Notes: generated by a model from the letters alone, not told the origin. DNA of 64,000 bases from Zarea fungicola (GCA_900169235.1 FWCC01000174.1:186001-250000); one strand, 5' to 3'; positions 33,749 to 44,159 are shown, counted from the first letter of the stretch. Numbers and translations: made by a program.

Positions 33749-34849
33749 GAAAACTACAAATGGTCAGTCGAAAACCGGCCTCTATGAAAAGCTAATATAT
33801 CAACGCAGCAAGCTGACTCGAAGAAGGAAAAAAAATAGGATAAATGCAATGCTTTGAGTAAAACGAAGTGAAGTGACTTAAACAACAGGCCGCAAAAGTT
33901 GGTCTTAGTGTCTTACAATATAAACCAAGCAGGACTACACCTACCAAGCCATCATCGTACCCTGTGTCGGGCATGTACCAATTCCATATCTGATTCAAGA
34001 ATAAAGAATGTGAGGTGGCATCATTTTTCAAAGCCGACGAGGCAGCTTCTTGAAGATTGCGACGATCCTTGGAGAAACCAGGCAGGCTTGGCTAAGATAG
34101 AGAGCTGCAGCCTGATATGCGCATCGTATATAGGACGCCACCAATTGTAACAATTAGCCACTTGAACGCGGTGTTTTGCAAAAATAAGCCAGTCTTTTTT
34201 TATTAAGAATCTAAACCAAATTTCAACCTTTTTTTAGCAGTTTAGTCAGATGCTAGCCATGAAACAATTACAAACCTGGCTCGTATTAGTGATCAAAGTG
34301 CCGTTGCGCTGGACATCTCAAGCACCCTTAATAACTCCGCGCTTTGGGCATGCTGACGTGGCAATCAGAACCGGCTCGTAATGCAGCAGCAAATGCACAG
34401 CAAATAGTTATGGGAGCCATTTATACATAATTTAGTTTCCAGTGCTGACATTGCAGCAATAATATGCCGAACCCCTCTTGCGGTTGTTACATTGCAGTAT
34501 AAGTAGCCGAAGCCACTCTAGAGCCTGCTTACTAGCCCAAAGGTCAGCAGCATCAAGACCCGAAAAAAAAAAGCCCCTGATAACAAGCCCTCCATGGTGG
34601 CTGACAACGTAACTGAATTTGGGTCCGGCCGATGATTCCGGGGGCAGTTTGTCTCTGCCATTAGCGAAATGGCTGTGTCAATGCTCAAAAGGTAACGTTG
34701 GCTTGAACTACCCGTTTTTAGCTCCTACCACCTTTTGATAATTCACTTTTTGATACTTGACGGCATCATTCGTTTGCCACAGAGGTTGGCACCTGGCTCT
34801 GCACAGTTTTTCTATTTCGTTTCCCAGTCATCCAGCTGACTAGAGGATA
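33749..34849. other. Intergenic region
   Basis: A 1.1-kb AT-rich spacer between two plus-strand genes. Overlapping frames are under 85 codons. A near-repeat word, GCCGAACCCCTCT / GCCGAAGCCACTCT, occurs at about 34464 and 34508. No gene was recognised. Confidence 0.5.
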
Positions 34850-36295
34850 ATGCGGTGGATGCAGAAACTCGGCCATGTCGCCGCCGTGGCAGCCTTCTGT
34901 GCCTCAGTCGTCGGCGCGGTGCCCCATGGCGACGATGGGCACAACGACGGCGACCAACCTGCCGTCGCCCAGTACTGTGTCGATGGCTGGCATGAGCGCG
35001 GCCCCAAATTCTGCATGGCGGCCAATATGTATCACAACCACTCGACGTCGGCCCACGACATGCTCGTCACCATAGAGGTGCACCGGCCGGCCACCGACGC
35101 CCATGGCCTGGCAAGCAAAGGGTGGCTCGCCGTGGGGTCCGGGGCCGTCATGTCCGGTGCCCTCATGTTTGTCGTCTACGGCGATCCCGTCACCGGCCAG
35201 GGACCGTTCGTGAGCGGCCGCGGCGTCCCGCTCCAGCGCGGTCACGAGCAGCCGCACGTCCTGTCGCAGCACGACGCCAGCCAGAACAGCGGCGTCCTCG
35301 TGCACCAGCTCAGCGGCGAGTGGCGCGCCGGCGACAACGGCACGCACGTGGGCGTGCTGAAGATGGCCTGCTACGCCTGCAACAAGTGGAACGGCCACGC
35401 CGTCTCGGCCGAGGAGACGTCGCAGGCCATGATTTGGGCGTTCAACCCGACCGAGGACATGGCGCCGTACGCCTGGGACCAGCCGCTGCGCAAGCACGTC
35501 GGGGTCAACGGCTGGGGCAACTTTTACGCCAACCTTGAGGCGTCGACGACGCACCATGCCGACGGTGCGCCGGCCGTTGTGGCGGGCGGCAAGATGATCA
35601 ACACGTCCACCTCGCATATTACGGTCGCGAAGCCGACCTTTTTCCAGCGGCTCAAGGCACGGCCCGTTGCCCACATCCACGGCTTCGTCATGGTGCTCGC
35701 CTTCATCGTCCTCTTCCCGCTCGGCGTCGTCGGCATACGCTCCGGCTTTACCAAGGCGTTCAAGTATCACTGGACGATACAGGTTGCCGCCGTCGCCGTC
35801 GCGGCCACAGGCGCCGGCCTCGGCATCTCCATGAGCGCTGGCAACCTCTTTGGATCGGCGCACCAAAAGATTGGCCTTGCCGTTGTGGCGCTGCTCCTTG
35901 TCCAGATGGCATCAGGCTGGTGGCACCATGTCCTGTTTGTCAAGATTCGACGCCGGACATGGGTATCGTATGGCCACATGTCCCTCGGCTGGGCCATCCT
36001 GCTGGGCGGCTGGGCAAACGTGGTTACGGGCTCCATGCTCTTTGGCCTGGGCAAGACGGGCCTCTACGCGCTTGCAGCCTTCATAGCCACAGAGCTCATG
36101 GCGCTGGTGGCGCTGGTGTACATTGCGAGGAGGAAGCGTCAGCAGGATCAGGAGCAGCTCAAGGCCAAGTCGACGGACTGGAGGGAAGTCGGCGAGGAGT
36201 ACTTTGCACTGGACGAAGTGGAGAGTGAAGACGATGAGGACGTATCTGAGAGGAAGTCGGATGAGAGACTTCGACCTGACAAGCATCATACATGA
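34850..36295 (+). CDS. Secreted-side DOMON plus cytochrome b561 membrane protein
   Basis: Single exon, 481 aa. An N-terminal signal peptide (about 1-23, hydrophobic VAAVAAFCASVVGA) leads into a DOMON/CDH-cytochrome-like heme or sugar-binding domain (about 35-235). A cytochrome b561/ferric-reductase-like transmembrane domain follows (about 275-430) with five hydrophobic helices, and the tail is acidic and cytosolic (VESEDDEDVSER). Candidate heme-ligand His residues lie at the starts of helices (AHIHGFVM, AHQKIGLAV, WWHHVLF, YGHMSLGWA). This plan moves electrons across the membrane, between a cytosolic donor and an extracytoplasmic acceptor such as ferric iron or a secreted oxidoreductase. Codon third positions are strongly G/C. 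The electron partners are unknown. Confidence 0.88.
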   Translation: MRWMQKLGHVAAVAAFCASVVGAVPHGDDGHNDGDQPAVAQYCVDGWHERGPKFCMAANMYHNHSTSAHDMLVTIEVHRPATDAHGLASKGWLAVGSGAVMSGALMFVVYGDPVTGQGPFVSGRGVPLQRGHEQPHVLSQHDASQNSGVLVHQLSGEWRAGDNGTHVGVLKMACYACNKWNGHAVSAEETSQAMIWAFNPTEDMAPYAWDQPLRKHVGVNGWGNFYANLEASTTHHADGAPAVVAGGKMINTSTSHITVAKPTFFQRLKARPVAHIHGFVMVLAFIVLFPLGVVGIRSGFTKAFKYHWTIQVAAVAVAATGAGLGISMSAGNLFGSAHQKIGLAVVALLLVQMASGWWHHVLFVKIRRRTWVSYGHMSLGWAILLGGWANVVTGSMLFGLGKTGLYALAAFIATELMALVALVYIARRKRQQDQEQLKAKSTDWREVGEEYFALDEVESEDDEDVSERKSDERLRPDKHHT

Positions 36296-36804
36296 GCATT
36301 ATCCATTACAAGCGGCCAAAAAATGGCACCAGGGGCGTAAAACTACTATTAATAGATAAATTATTTCACATTATCGAAAGGGCAATTATAAAGGCTAGGT
36401 GGATATACTGTTGATATGTATCACTCCATGACTGCACTTGGGGAAACGTTGGGAAAATCAAGTTCCAGGTCACAAACTGAGCCAAGTTATTTTAAAAAGC
36501 AAGTTGGTTACAGCCTGGCAAGAAGAAGAAACTAACAAGACAAAAAAAGTAGAAGGCGCATGGCAGATTTTATTAGCTGTTAACCTGACACCGTCTCCAC
36601 AGCCACTTTACAGCCATCTAGATTGAACGCGTGCCGTGATCCGCGTCCACACGCGTTGCCTGTCTCTTATCTTAGCCTAGAAATACCCTTGCTGCCGCAC
36701 CACTTACAGTCCAGGACCTGGTGTCGATTATCCAACAGAACCAACCACTTGTCAATTCAATTGCCACTAAAGTCTTTTTTTCCCCGTAACACAATTATAT
36801 TGTC
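36296..36804 (+). promoter_or_regulatory. dUTPase upstream region with two MluI cell-cycle boxes
   Basis: Between the DOMON-b561 stop and the dUTPase start. Two perfect ACGCGT sites lie at 36627-36632 and 36651-36656, 178 and 154 bp before the ATG. ACGCGT is the binding site of MBF-type G1/S regulators in yeasts. A pyrimidine-rich stretch follows near the start. Confidence 0.6.
36627..36656. promoter_or_regulatory. Pair of MluI cell-cycle boxes upstream of dUTPase
   Basis: ACGCGT at 36627-36632 and again at 36651-36656, centre-to-centre 24 bp. This is the consensus bound by MBF (Mbp1/Res-type APSES factors) in yeasts. Confidence 0.65.
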
Positions 36805-37432
36805 ATGTCTTCTGCACCCGAAGTTACTGCCACAGCAACCGCACCCCCTGCGAAGAGAGTAAAGACCGACGAGACGACCATGGCCACGAATGGTGACGCC
36901 CTGCTCCAGGCGCTGCGCGTCAAGAAGATCAACCCCAACGCAGTCCTCCCCACGCGGGGAAGCTCTGGCTCTGCTGGCTACGACATTTCCTCCGTCGAGG
37001 ACACGGTGATCCCGGCGCGTGGCAAGGCCATTGTTGCGACTGGCCTCCAAATTGCAATTCCCGAGGGTACCTGTACGTGACTCTTTCCTACTTTGGCCGT
37101 CCAATTGCGGCGTGTCTTTTCGTTTTTCGTTTTTCTTTTTTCCTTGTTTTTCGTTACTAAGCCTTGATACTCTGACAGACGGCCGCATCGCCCCCCGCTC
37201 TGGTCTCGCCGCGAAACACTTCATCGACACGGGCGCCGGCGTCATCGACAGAGATTACCGAGGTGCTGTCGGCGTGGTCCTCTTCAACCACGCTGAGACC
37301 GACTACCAGATCAAGGCTGGCGACCGCATCGCGCAGCTCATCCTGGAGCGCATCGTCACGCCCGAGGCTGTGTGGGTTGAGGAGCTCGATGATACGGAGC
37401 GCGGTGCTGGTGGCTTTGGCAGCACTGGCTAA
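36805..37432 (+). CDS. DUT1: dUTP diphosphatase (dUTPase), trimeric type
   Basis: Hydrolyses dUTP to dUMP and pyrophosphate, keeping uracil out of DNA and feeding dTMP synthesis. Two exons, 36805-37072 and 37179-37432, giving 173 aa. All five trimeric-dUTPase motifs are present in order: SAGYDISS (I), [10 protein letters not shown] (II), [11 protein letters not shown] (III, with the catalytic Asp), GDRIAQLIL (IV) and [10 protein letters not shown] (V). A 35-residue N-terminal extension with PPAKRVK looks like a nuclear signal. The intron splits Tyr in [12 protein letters not shown]. Convergent with the pyridoxal kinase gene. Confidence 0.96.
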
Positions 37433-37849
37433 AACGTTCACATGAACAAGAAAATTAGATGACCAAAATATCATATAAAGAAAAAAATAGAAATCTGCCC
37501 GCACACTCTAGTTTCGAATCTATCTTTCGAAACAAAAGTGTAAGCTCTTGGTCTGGGTATTAACATGATACCAATCAACAGTGCCATTCCATAATAGAAT
37601 TGAACTGATATAAGGCGTTGAGAGGGCAGCCAACCAAAATATAATAGCCAATAAATTAGTTAAAAATCTGAACAAGTCAGAACAAAGCCATGCAAGCATC
37701 GCGTTTATTATTTGCATATACCTTCTCTACTGCTCCAAGCCATACAAAACCAAACTCCAACTCACTCCAACCCATCCAATTACTCTCTTTCCAAGTTTTC
37801 TTCTCCTTCTCCTTCTTCTTCCTCTATAAATTGTTTCTACATCTTACTT
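37433..37849. other. Convergent 3' spacer
   Basis: AT-rich spacer between the dUTPase and pyridoxal kinase stop codons; it should hold both 3' UTRs. The plus-strand frames starting here run antisense through the kinase gene and are shadows. Confidence 0.55.
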
Positions 37850-39244
37850 CTAAAACGGGCGCACCTCAATCTTCTTCTGTGGCCTACGCAGGCACTCCAA
37901 GTTCCTCACGAGCTGCAGCTCCGCCGCCTTCTTCCCCGCCAGCATCCGCTGCTTCTCGCCGCGCCGCTCCTCCTCCGTCATGCCCGCCAGCGTCCGGTCC
38001 ACCACCCCTTGCATGGCATCCTTGGTGTGCGAGAGCACCTCGTGCATGCTTGCGAGCACCTTCTCCGTCGCCCGCGCCAGCGGCAGGTCCGCGGCCCCGA
38101 CCCCATCGTCGGCGCCCACCCAGCTCGCTGCGCCCAGCACGCCGGTGGACGCCGCCGCCTCGCGGAGGCGCACCGTGATGAGGGCGCCAAACATGTCGCC
38201 CGTGCCGCAAAAGTAGCAGTCGATGCTCGGGAAGACCGTCTTGAAGAGGCGCGCCTGGCCCGTGGACGTCATGCTGGAGCCGACGACGCAGAGGTGGCCG
38301 TCGGGGATGTCGGCCGACGTGATGCTGACCGACGTGATGATGACGTGAGGCACGTTGTGCTTTGTGTGGAGCGTCTGGATGGCTGTGGCGAGGCTGTTCA
38401 TGTCTGTGATTTTGACCTCGGAAAGGAGTCTTTTTTGCAGTGAGCGGTATAAGTCAGACATGAAAGCAGTTTCAAGTGAGAAGGAGAGGGGGAGGAGGGG
38501 GGCCGGGGGGGGGGNNGGGGGGGGGGGGGGGGGGGGAGGTTTACTCACTCGGCCTCGAATTGGTTCGGAATGATGAGATCGGCATAGGATAACAGAGACT
38601 TGTACGCGGGGACGACATCCTCGGCAACGTACAGGTTCCCGTTATCGCCCATGACGGGATCCAGAACCCAGAAGAAGCTTCCTGGCTGCTTCTTGTTGTT
38701 CTCCTTGAGCTCCTTGGCAATGTTTCCGACGGCCAAGACACCTTCGGCGCCTGGGATGTATCCCGAGAGCATCATGTCAAAGTCATTGATGTAGTTTTCC
38801 TTCAGACCGCGGTACAGATCACTGATTTCCTGGGCCGTGGCTTTGGTCCCTGTCCAATGTCTGTAACCGGTGTGGTTGCCTGTGGATCTTTAGCATTTTG
38901 GATGTTCGAAACCGGGGCTACAGCATAAAAGTTGATTTATACAAAAGGTCTGCCTTACTGAATTGCACTGTGTTTAGAGCGGCCGTATCGCAGCCTAGTG
39001 ACTGAAGCACGAATACAGCAACCTTGTTACCAACATAGCTGTTCCGGCTTTTGTCAGCATTGTATACCAAAACGGATATAGTTTTCCAGACGGATTTGCA
39101 GCTTTTCTCACCCTGATACAACCTAGAATTACATGTTGTTAGTAGAGCCGGGATGAAAGGGATTGTCAACTGCTAATGATGTATACTCACATGGCTGGCA
39201 ACAGCGAGTATTCTCGTCTGTGGCACAATCGGGGCGGCAGACAT
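37850..39244 (-). CDS. BUD16: Pyridoxal kinase
   Basis: Phosphorylates pyridoxal, pyridoxine and pyridoxamine with ATP to make the PLP coenzyme pool (salvage pathway, cytosol). Five exons on the minus strand: 39191-39244, 39112-39122 (11 nt), 38959-39038, 38549-38879 and 37850-38429, giving 351 aa. Marks are GYVGNKVAVFVLQSLG, FSNHTGYRHWTG (substrate lid), LDPVMGDNG, DLIIPNQFEAELLS, and CGTGDMFGAL with the catalytic Asp in the anion hole. The 11-nt exon 2 supplies Val-Val-Ser-Gly, joining SH to YVGN. Intron 4 contains a long G/C homopolymer with two undetermined bases. The C-terminal region after GTGDMF is longer than in bacteria, as in other fungi. PLP enzymes in the window (trans-sulfuration-type and D-serine dehydratase-like) would use its product. 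Confidence 0.94.
38505..38536. repeat. Poly-G tract with two undetermined bases (NN) in kinase intron 4
   Basis: A run of G residues interrupted by nn at 38515-38516, inside intron 4 of the pyridoxal kinase gene. On the coding strand it is poly-C upstream of the acceptor. The NN shows that assembly or base calling failed here, so the true length is unknown. Confidence 0.95.
39112..39122 (-). other. 11-nt micro-exon of the pyridoxal kinase gene
   Basis: GTTGTATCAGG lies between ...gtaattctag and gtgagaaa on the minus strand, with CTAAC branch-like sequence upstream. It encodes Val-Val-Ser and two bases of Gly, needed to join the conserved N-terminal SH-VV-GYVGN segment. Confidence 0.82.
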
Positions 39245-40184
39245 ATTTGACGCTTTTTCTGACTCCAAGCAAGAAAGACCCTGAGAAATACTTATAAGAA
39301 ATACAACGCTTCAACTGTCTTGAAATACAAGGAAAGAGAAAACGGCAGGGGAGAGACCCTGGGACCAAGCGCTTGTTTATACTTGGTGGGACTTTTGCCG
39401 CAGGGCGAGAACTGTAGGTCAACTTGAGGCTGGGGCAGTTGGTGGCACACTGGCACCCCTCCAAAAGACCGACAAAGTGCCTAGGTTACTGAATACAAAC
39501 CCCCAAGAACTGACTGCGAAAACGGCAAGGGACAGCGTTGAGCAGGCACCAAAAAATGGAAAAGACAGCTTCTGCGTGCCGAGTTTCTAGTATTGTTTTC
39601 CTGGACAAAAGGTGCAACCGCGGGGGCGGACAGGATCTCGAAGCATCCACGGTACAAAATTGCGGGCTCACAGTGCGCTCGGCGTCATCCAGTAATCTGG
39701 TGGGCAAGACAGGTCTTCTTGCCCCACTGCCAAAGGACGCTATGAAGCACATCTCTCCCATCAAACGACTCGCGTAACTAGTGGCAAAAGTGTATCTTTA
39801 AGAGTAGTAGTTCATTGCATCTCTCTTGAACCAGTTGGCTCCGTTCTTTCCATGTATAAATCCATTATCTTGCGAGTCTCTCTGGACCAACAGCATGCCT
39901 CCAGACCAGCAACTTTTAAAAGAGAAAAAGTGAAATAAAGAACCTAAATCGCGTCATCCATCGGAGATGTACCCCAGTTTTGACCCGCGTATTTGATTTC
40001 CATGCAAATATTCGTGCCAGCGTCATTCAGTCTCTCATTCCCCAGCCCTTGGCATGCACAGGTCCTAGGTAGGCTAGGTGTCGTGCCCCAGACTCGCCCA
40101 TGTACGATATTACCCGAACCAACGCCGAAAATTCCAACCTCGGAAGAGGTTTCGCTTTTTTTTCATGTATCAAAAATCATGCTC
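39245..40184. other. Intergenic region
   Basis: A 0.9-kb spacer holding the pyridoxal kinase promoter and the PCNA 3' UTR. Two antisense-paired frames near 39486-39777 have no family features. No repeat or RNA gene was recognised. Confidence 0.5.
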
Positions 40185-41127
40185 TTACTCTTCGTCGCCA
40201 ATCTGTAAATTCATTGTGTTAGTAGAGTGGGAAACCAGTTGTTTGGCTAACGGCATTACGCACCTTGGGAGCCAGGTAGAAGCGGAGATAGCTGCTGCCC
40301 GACAAGTTGTACTCGACAAGCAGAGGCACCTCGCTCGAGAGGCAAATCTTGACCTGGCCCGAGAGGCCGGCCGCCTTGCAAAAGTTGACAAGGTACTTGA
40401 GCGAAAAGGTCAGGGAAACGGGCTCCGTCAGCTCAATGTCGACATTGAGCTCTGGCTTCTCAACATTCGTGTGGCTGCGCAGCGTCACGGAGCCATTGCC
40501 AATGTCGCCGTTGCAGGAAAACTTGACGCCGTCCTTGGAGGCTTCGATGCCGACAGACTCGGACATGGCTGAGAGGTCGGTGCAGATGCGGCGGAACTCG
40601 GCCGAGGGCATGGAAATGGTGGCGGCGTACTCGGTCTCGGGGATGCCCAAGTGCTCCTGGTCAATGTCCATGAGCTTGAGGTCGTACTCGCTGATGCGGT
40701 CGTTCTCGCTGCTCTCAAAGACAATGTTAAGCACGTCGGGCGCGTCCTCGGCCTTGAGCGTCAAAATGTCTTCGTTTTGGGCAGCGCGCAGCACCTTGGT
40801 TAGCGACGTCAGGTTGACGCCAAGGGCAATGTTGCGGTCGCAGCGGAATGGCGAGAAACCCTCGGCCTTGAGCATCATCGACACCAGGGCAACGTGCGAG
40901 TTGTCCATGGCCTGCAGGGCGATACCGGAGTCATTGCAGTCAAAGTTGCAGTCCTGGACGAGATCCTTGATAGCATCGACAACCTGTATTGGCGTGCGGG
41001 GTTAGCAAAGCTACGGGGGAGAGAGGCGGTGCGTGTTGTATGGAGGAATAGCAAGGTATTCCAGTCGTGAGCGCAAGTGAATTACCTTCTTGAGGATGCT
41101 GGCTTGCTCGAGTCGTGCCTCCAACAT
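40185..41127 (-). CDS. PCNA: Proliferating cell nuclear antigen (sliding clamp)
   Basis: Homotrimeric DNA sliding clamp for polymerase delta, FEN1, Exo1-type and other partners. Three exons on the minus strand: 41086-41127, 40264-40983 and 40185-40202, giving 259 aa, the standard length. It starts [30 protein letters not shown]. It contains the interdomain-region words [14 protein letters not shown] and the C-terminal YLAPKIGDEE. The last exon is only 18 nt and encodes IGDEE and the stop. An ACGCGT box lies about 306 bp upstream of the start (41433-41438). Exo1 and dUTPase, which work in the same replication and repair setting, are in the same window. Confidence 0.97.
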
Positions 41128-42044
41128 TTCTAGAAAGTAGCATGTTAGTATATGCGATTCGTCTCAGCCGTAGTTGGCATGTGCGCGGCTGGACGCAGAG
41201 CTGCGTGACAGAGCCTGGGGGTTTAGGTACTAACTGATTTATGTGATGGGATATGAAGAGTAAGTATTGAGAGAAATGTGTTGGAGTGTTAAAGCAGAAA
41301 AGTAGTAGAACCAATGTGGGAGCGAGAACAGTGAAATAATGAAGGAAGAAGAGAAAGAACCAGGTGTGCAAAACGAAAGCGCCCCAAGCTGAAGCAAGCA
41401 CTTAACACGCGCAAGCTGTGGTGGATAATGAGACGCGTCGGAGCGGGGTGCACGGTGCACTTTGACTGACGCCAATTCAACGCGCCGCGGGGTATCCATC
41501 TAAAGGGCGGCCAAACTCCCTTGAACACCGCAAACAAGGGCAAATTTATATCGATATTCGATGTAGATAAGTCTCATTAGTTTGCCTGGTCCTGCATCAC
41601 AAATCACATATTCTCCACATGGAAAACTCGGGCAAGTAAATTCTTTGCATTCAAAATACGGAACCAAGACCTGGTAAGTCTCCGGTCATACTGGTAATAC
41701 CTCTAAAATATGTATATCCTAGAATAATTTGTGTGTCCCATACTGTTTGTGAACTGCAGAAAGACCTCTTGCCATATCACTATGTAGAAAGGAAAGGGCC
41801 GTGTTGGAGACTAGTAGGTAGTCCAGATAGTAAAACAAAAGATCTCCAAGTGACGCCGTATAGCCATGTAGCTCGCTGTTGCCACGCCTGTAAATTTTTT
41901 TAATGCGTTGGTTGAAAAGGTAGAGGAAATCAAATAAGTCAAACGGTCTGTTGCCGTAGAAAACGGCTGTATATGTATGAAAATTGGAAGAAAAGGAGTA
42001 GAATATGTGCAATCGAATGTGGAACTGGAAAAGCAAGTGATCCC
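41128..42044. promoter_or_regulatory. PCNA upstream region
   Basis: Spacer between PCNA and the stop of the vezatin-like gene, both minus strand. ACGCGT at 41433-41438 and GCGC/CGCG-rich words at 41406-41412 and 41480-41486 lie upstream of PCNA. The far part is AT-rich 3' sequence of the neighbouring gene. Open frames here are spurious. Confidence 0.5.
41433..41438. promoter_or_regulatory. MluI cell-cycle box upstream of PCNA
   Basis: A single ACGCGT, 306 bp upstream of the PCNA start codon on its coding strand. PCNA is a classical MBF target in yeasts; use of the site here is inferred. Confidence 0.5.
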
Positions 42045-44159
42045 TCACATGGATACAACTCGATTCGGCGTCTGCTCTGCTGGGGCGCTGCGAGGGTTTT
42101 TTGGGCGAAGGTTGATGACAGTCTCAAGCTCACGCAGCATGCCTCTCGTCGCATCCATCTGCTGGCGTGCGTGGACTTTTTGCTCACGATCCTCCTTCAT
42201 CTTGACCAACCGCTCCTCTCTTGTGAGCATGCTTCGCGGGCGTGGGAGAGCTACTGCCTCAAACACTTCTGGGTCTGAAACAGGGGATTCTTTGGTGTCT
42301 GAGCGTGTCGGTGATTCGCCTGTCAGTGCCTTGAGCGCATCGGCTGCAGTGCCATAATCGGCTGCTGTCACGCCACTCATGGAGCTGCGAGGCGAGAGAA
42401 GCGTGCTCATCGACGACAGTCGCTTTTCGTTCCTATCGATGCCGACAGCCAGTGCGTTCTTGCCATCCTCCCATGCCGCCATCAGCTCCTTTAGGTCAAC
42501 GCCGATCGAGTCATACTGCGCCATTAGGTTCGGTCCCATTTCCGAAATGTCATTTGAGTCGTCAAGTGCCCGATCGGATTCCTCCCGCAACAGATGAAGC
42601 TTGGCCTGTAAGCCGCGTATGCCAGTGGAAAGTGAGCCAAGCTTTCGCAGTTGCGCCCGCCAGCGTTCTCGGCTTGGAGTCAGGGGGATCTTGGGTGTGG
42701 GCGGGACAGGAAATGCTACCAACATGTCAGAAAACACATGGCATGCTCGTCGGCTGCATCTTACACTTACATTGCTCTTGGCCAAGGATACCTTGGATAT
42801 CGTTATATGCGTCGTGGGTAGTTTTATTCAGTTGCTGGAGGGCCTCCACGGCAGCAGTCCAGCGCAGCAAGTCGTTATTCTCTCCGCTAGCGTCCAATGC
42901 CAGCATAGCGCAGAGTAGCATCTTTCGTGCGGTATAGAATCGAGCGGCCAGGACTTTCAAGGTACGCAATGACTCTGGGTCTTCAAATTCCTGTTCGCTA
43001 TAGCTTTGGCGAGCGTCCTGAATGTCAAAGTCGCTAATGTCGTACATATCGTAGTACTTTTCCAGCTCTATCTGCTCGGAGAAGCCTTGAATCACTGTTG
43101 ATAGTTTGTTGTAATGTTCAAGTACCTCGGCCAGGCGAGTTTTGAGGACCCTTCTTAATCGAACACATTTTCGACTCTGAGACCGGTCCTCGATCCGGCT
43201 AACCGGGGGGAGCGGCGCACTACTGTTAAGATGTCAGTTACCATGTCCTAGCCGGGCAGAGCGAGCAAGTCATACATTCTATAGCCCCTCGAGACCAGCT
43301 CGACTTCTTGAACCAACGCCAATGTAGCTTCGACTGCACTGTCAAAATCATGAGAGTTGACAACGAAGCCACTCAACTCGGAGATTGATTGTTCTCTGCG
43401 ATATCGAAGCCATTGCCGTCGGATATACACTTGGCCGAGAACACCAGCGGCGACGAGCAACATTACCAGGAAAACAAGACGCTTCTTTGTCACATAGGAG
43501 TCTGCGTTTCCGAATATCCAGCTCAGCACCACAGCGATTGCTAGAGCAGCTAATATCGATGCGATGATGCCTTCGTTTGAGAGGAGTGAGCGATCATGGT
43601 CTGCTGCTGCGCTGAGAGCCTCGGCGCCGGCGTGTCGTCGAGCGGCAACCGTATGTCCGCTCAGAAGCTGAGAGGCTATTATTATATATCGAAACTGCTC
43701 GAGGAACTTTTCGTTGTCGGCTCTGTCCATGCTCGCTGCAACGGCGGCCTGGAATCTGGGGTTAGCCACAGGATCATGATGTTGGGTGTCACGGGAGGGC
43801 ACACACAGAATAGTTCCTCCTAAGAGCGCGCAGCGGGTAAAGGGCGGCGTCGCTGGTCTGGAGAGGTGCGGGTGCTTTATTTCGGAATCGTTGCTTCACG
43901 AGCGGCCGGCCGCTGGGTGCGAAATGGGACGGGCTAGATGGAGGCGAAGTATCGGATGGAATCGAGGCTGGCCGATCAGAATGGCTGTCGGCCTCAGCCC
44001 AGCCCTCTTGCGACTCATCATCTTCATCTGTAAAGAATAGTTAGGCCAAAGCCTCGACACGGTTTGCTGGCAACATGATCTAGGCCATGGGGTCAAAAAC
44101 CGGCACTGACCTTTGAGATAGTCGGCCAGGGGCGACTCTTGATAGACGACAGGATCCAT
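42045..44159 (-). CDS. Vezatin-domain (myosin-binding) membrane protein
   Basis: Five exons on the minus strand: 44111-44159, 43805-44027, 43276-43755, 42771-43222 and 42045-42715, giving 624 aa with all junctions in frame. An acidic N-terminus (MDPVVYQESPLADYLKDEDDES) and a disordered Ser/Pro segment lead to two adjacent hydrophobic segments (IIASILAALAIAVVLSWIFG and LVFLVMLLVAAGVLGQVYI). A long helical region follows (QSISELSGFVVNSHDFDSAVEATLALVQEVELVSRGYR, then RRVLKTRLAEVLEHYNKLS). This matches the fungal vezatin-type myosin-binding family, which includes the peroxisomal Myo2 receptor Inp2 of yeast. The C-terminal third is coiled-coil with Ser/Pro insertions. A role as a membrane anchor for a class V myosin is inferred from the family; the organelle is not evident. 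Confidence 0.78.

Noticed and set aside
34904..35866. 320-codon minus-strand frame antisense to the DOMON-b561 gene
   Set aside because: A shadow of GC-biased codons; the plus strand has a signal peptide, DOMON and membrane helices.
37712..38443. Plus-strand frame of 243 codons across the pyridoxal kinase
   Set aside because: Arg/His/Ala-rich shadow of the kinase's last exon.
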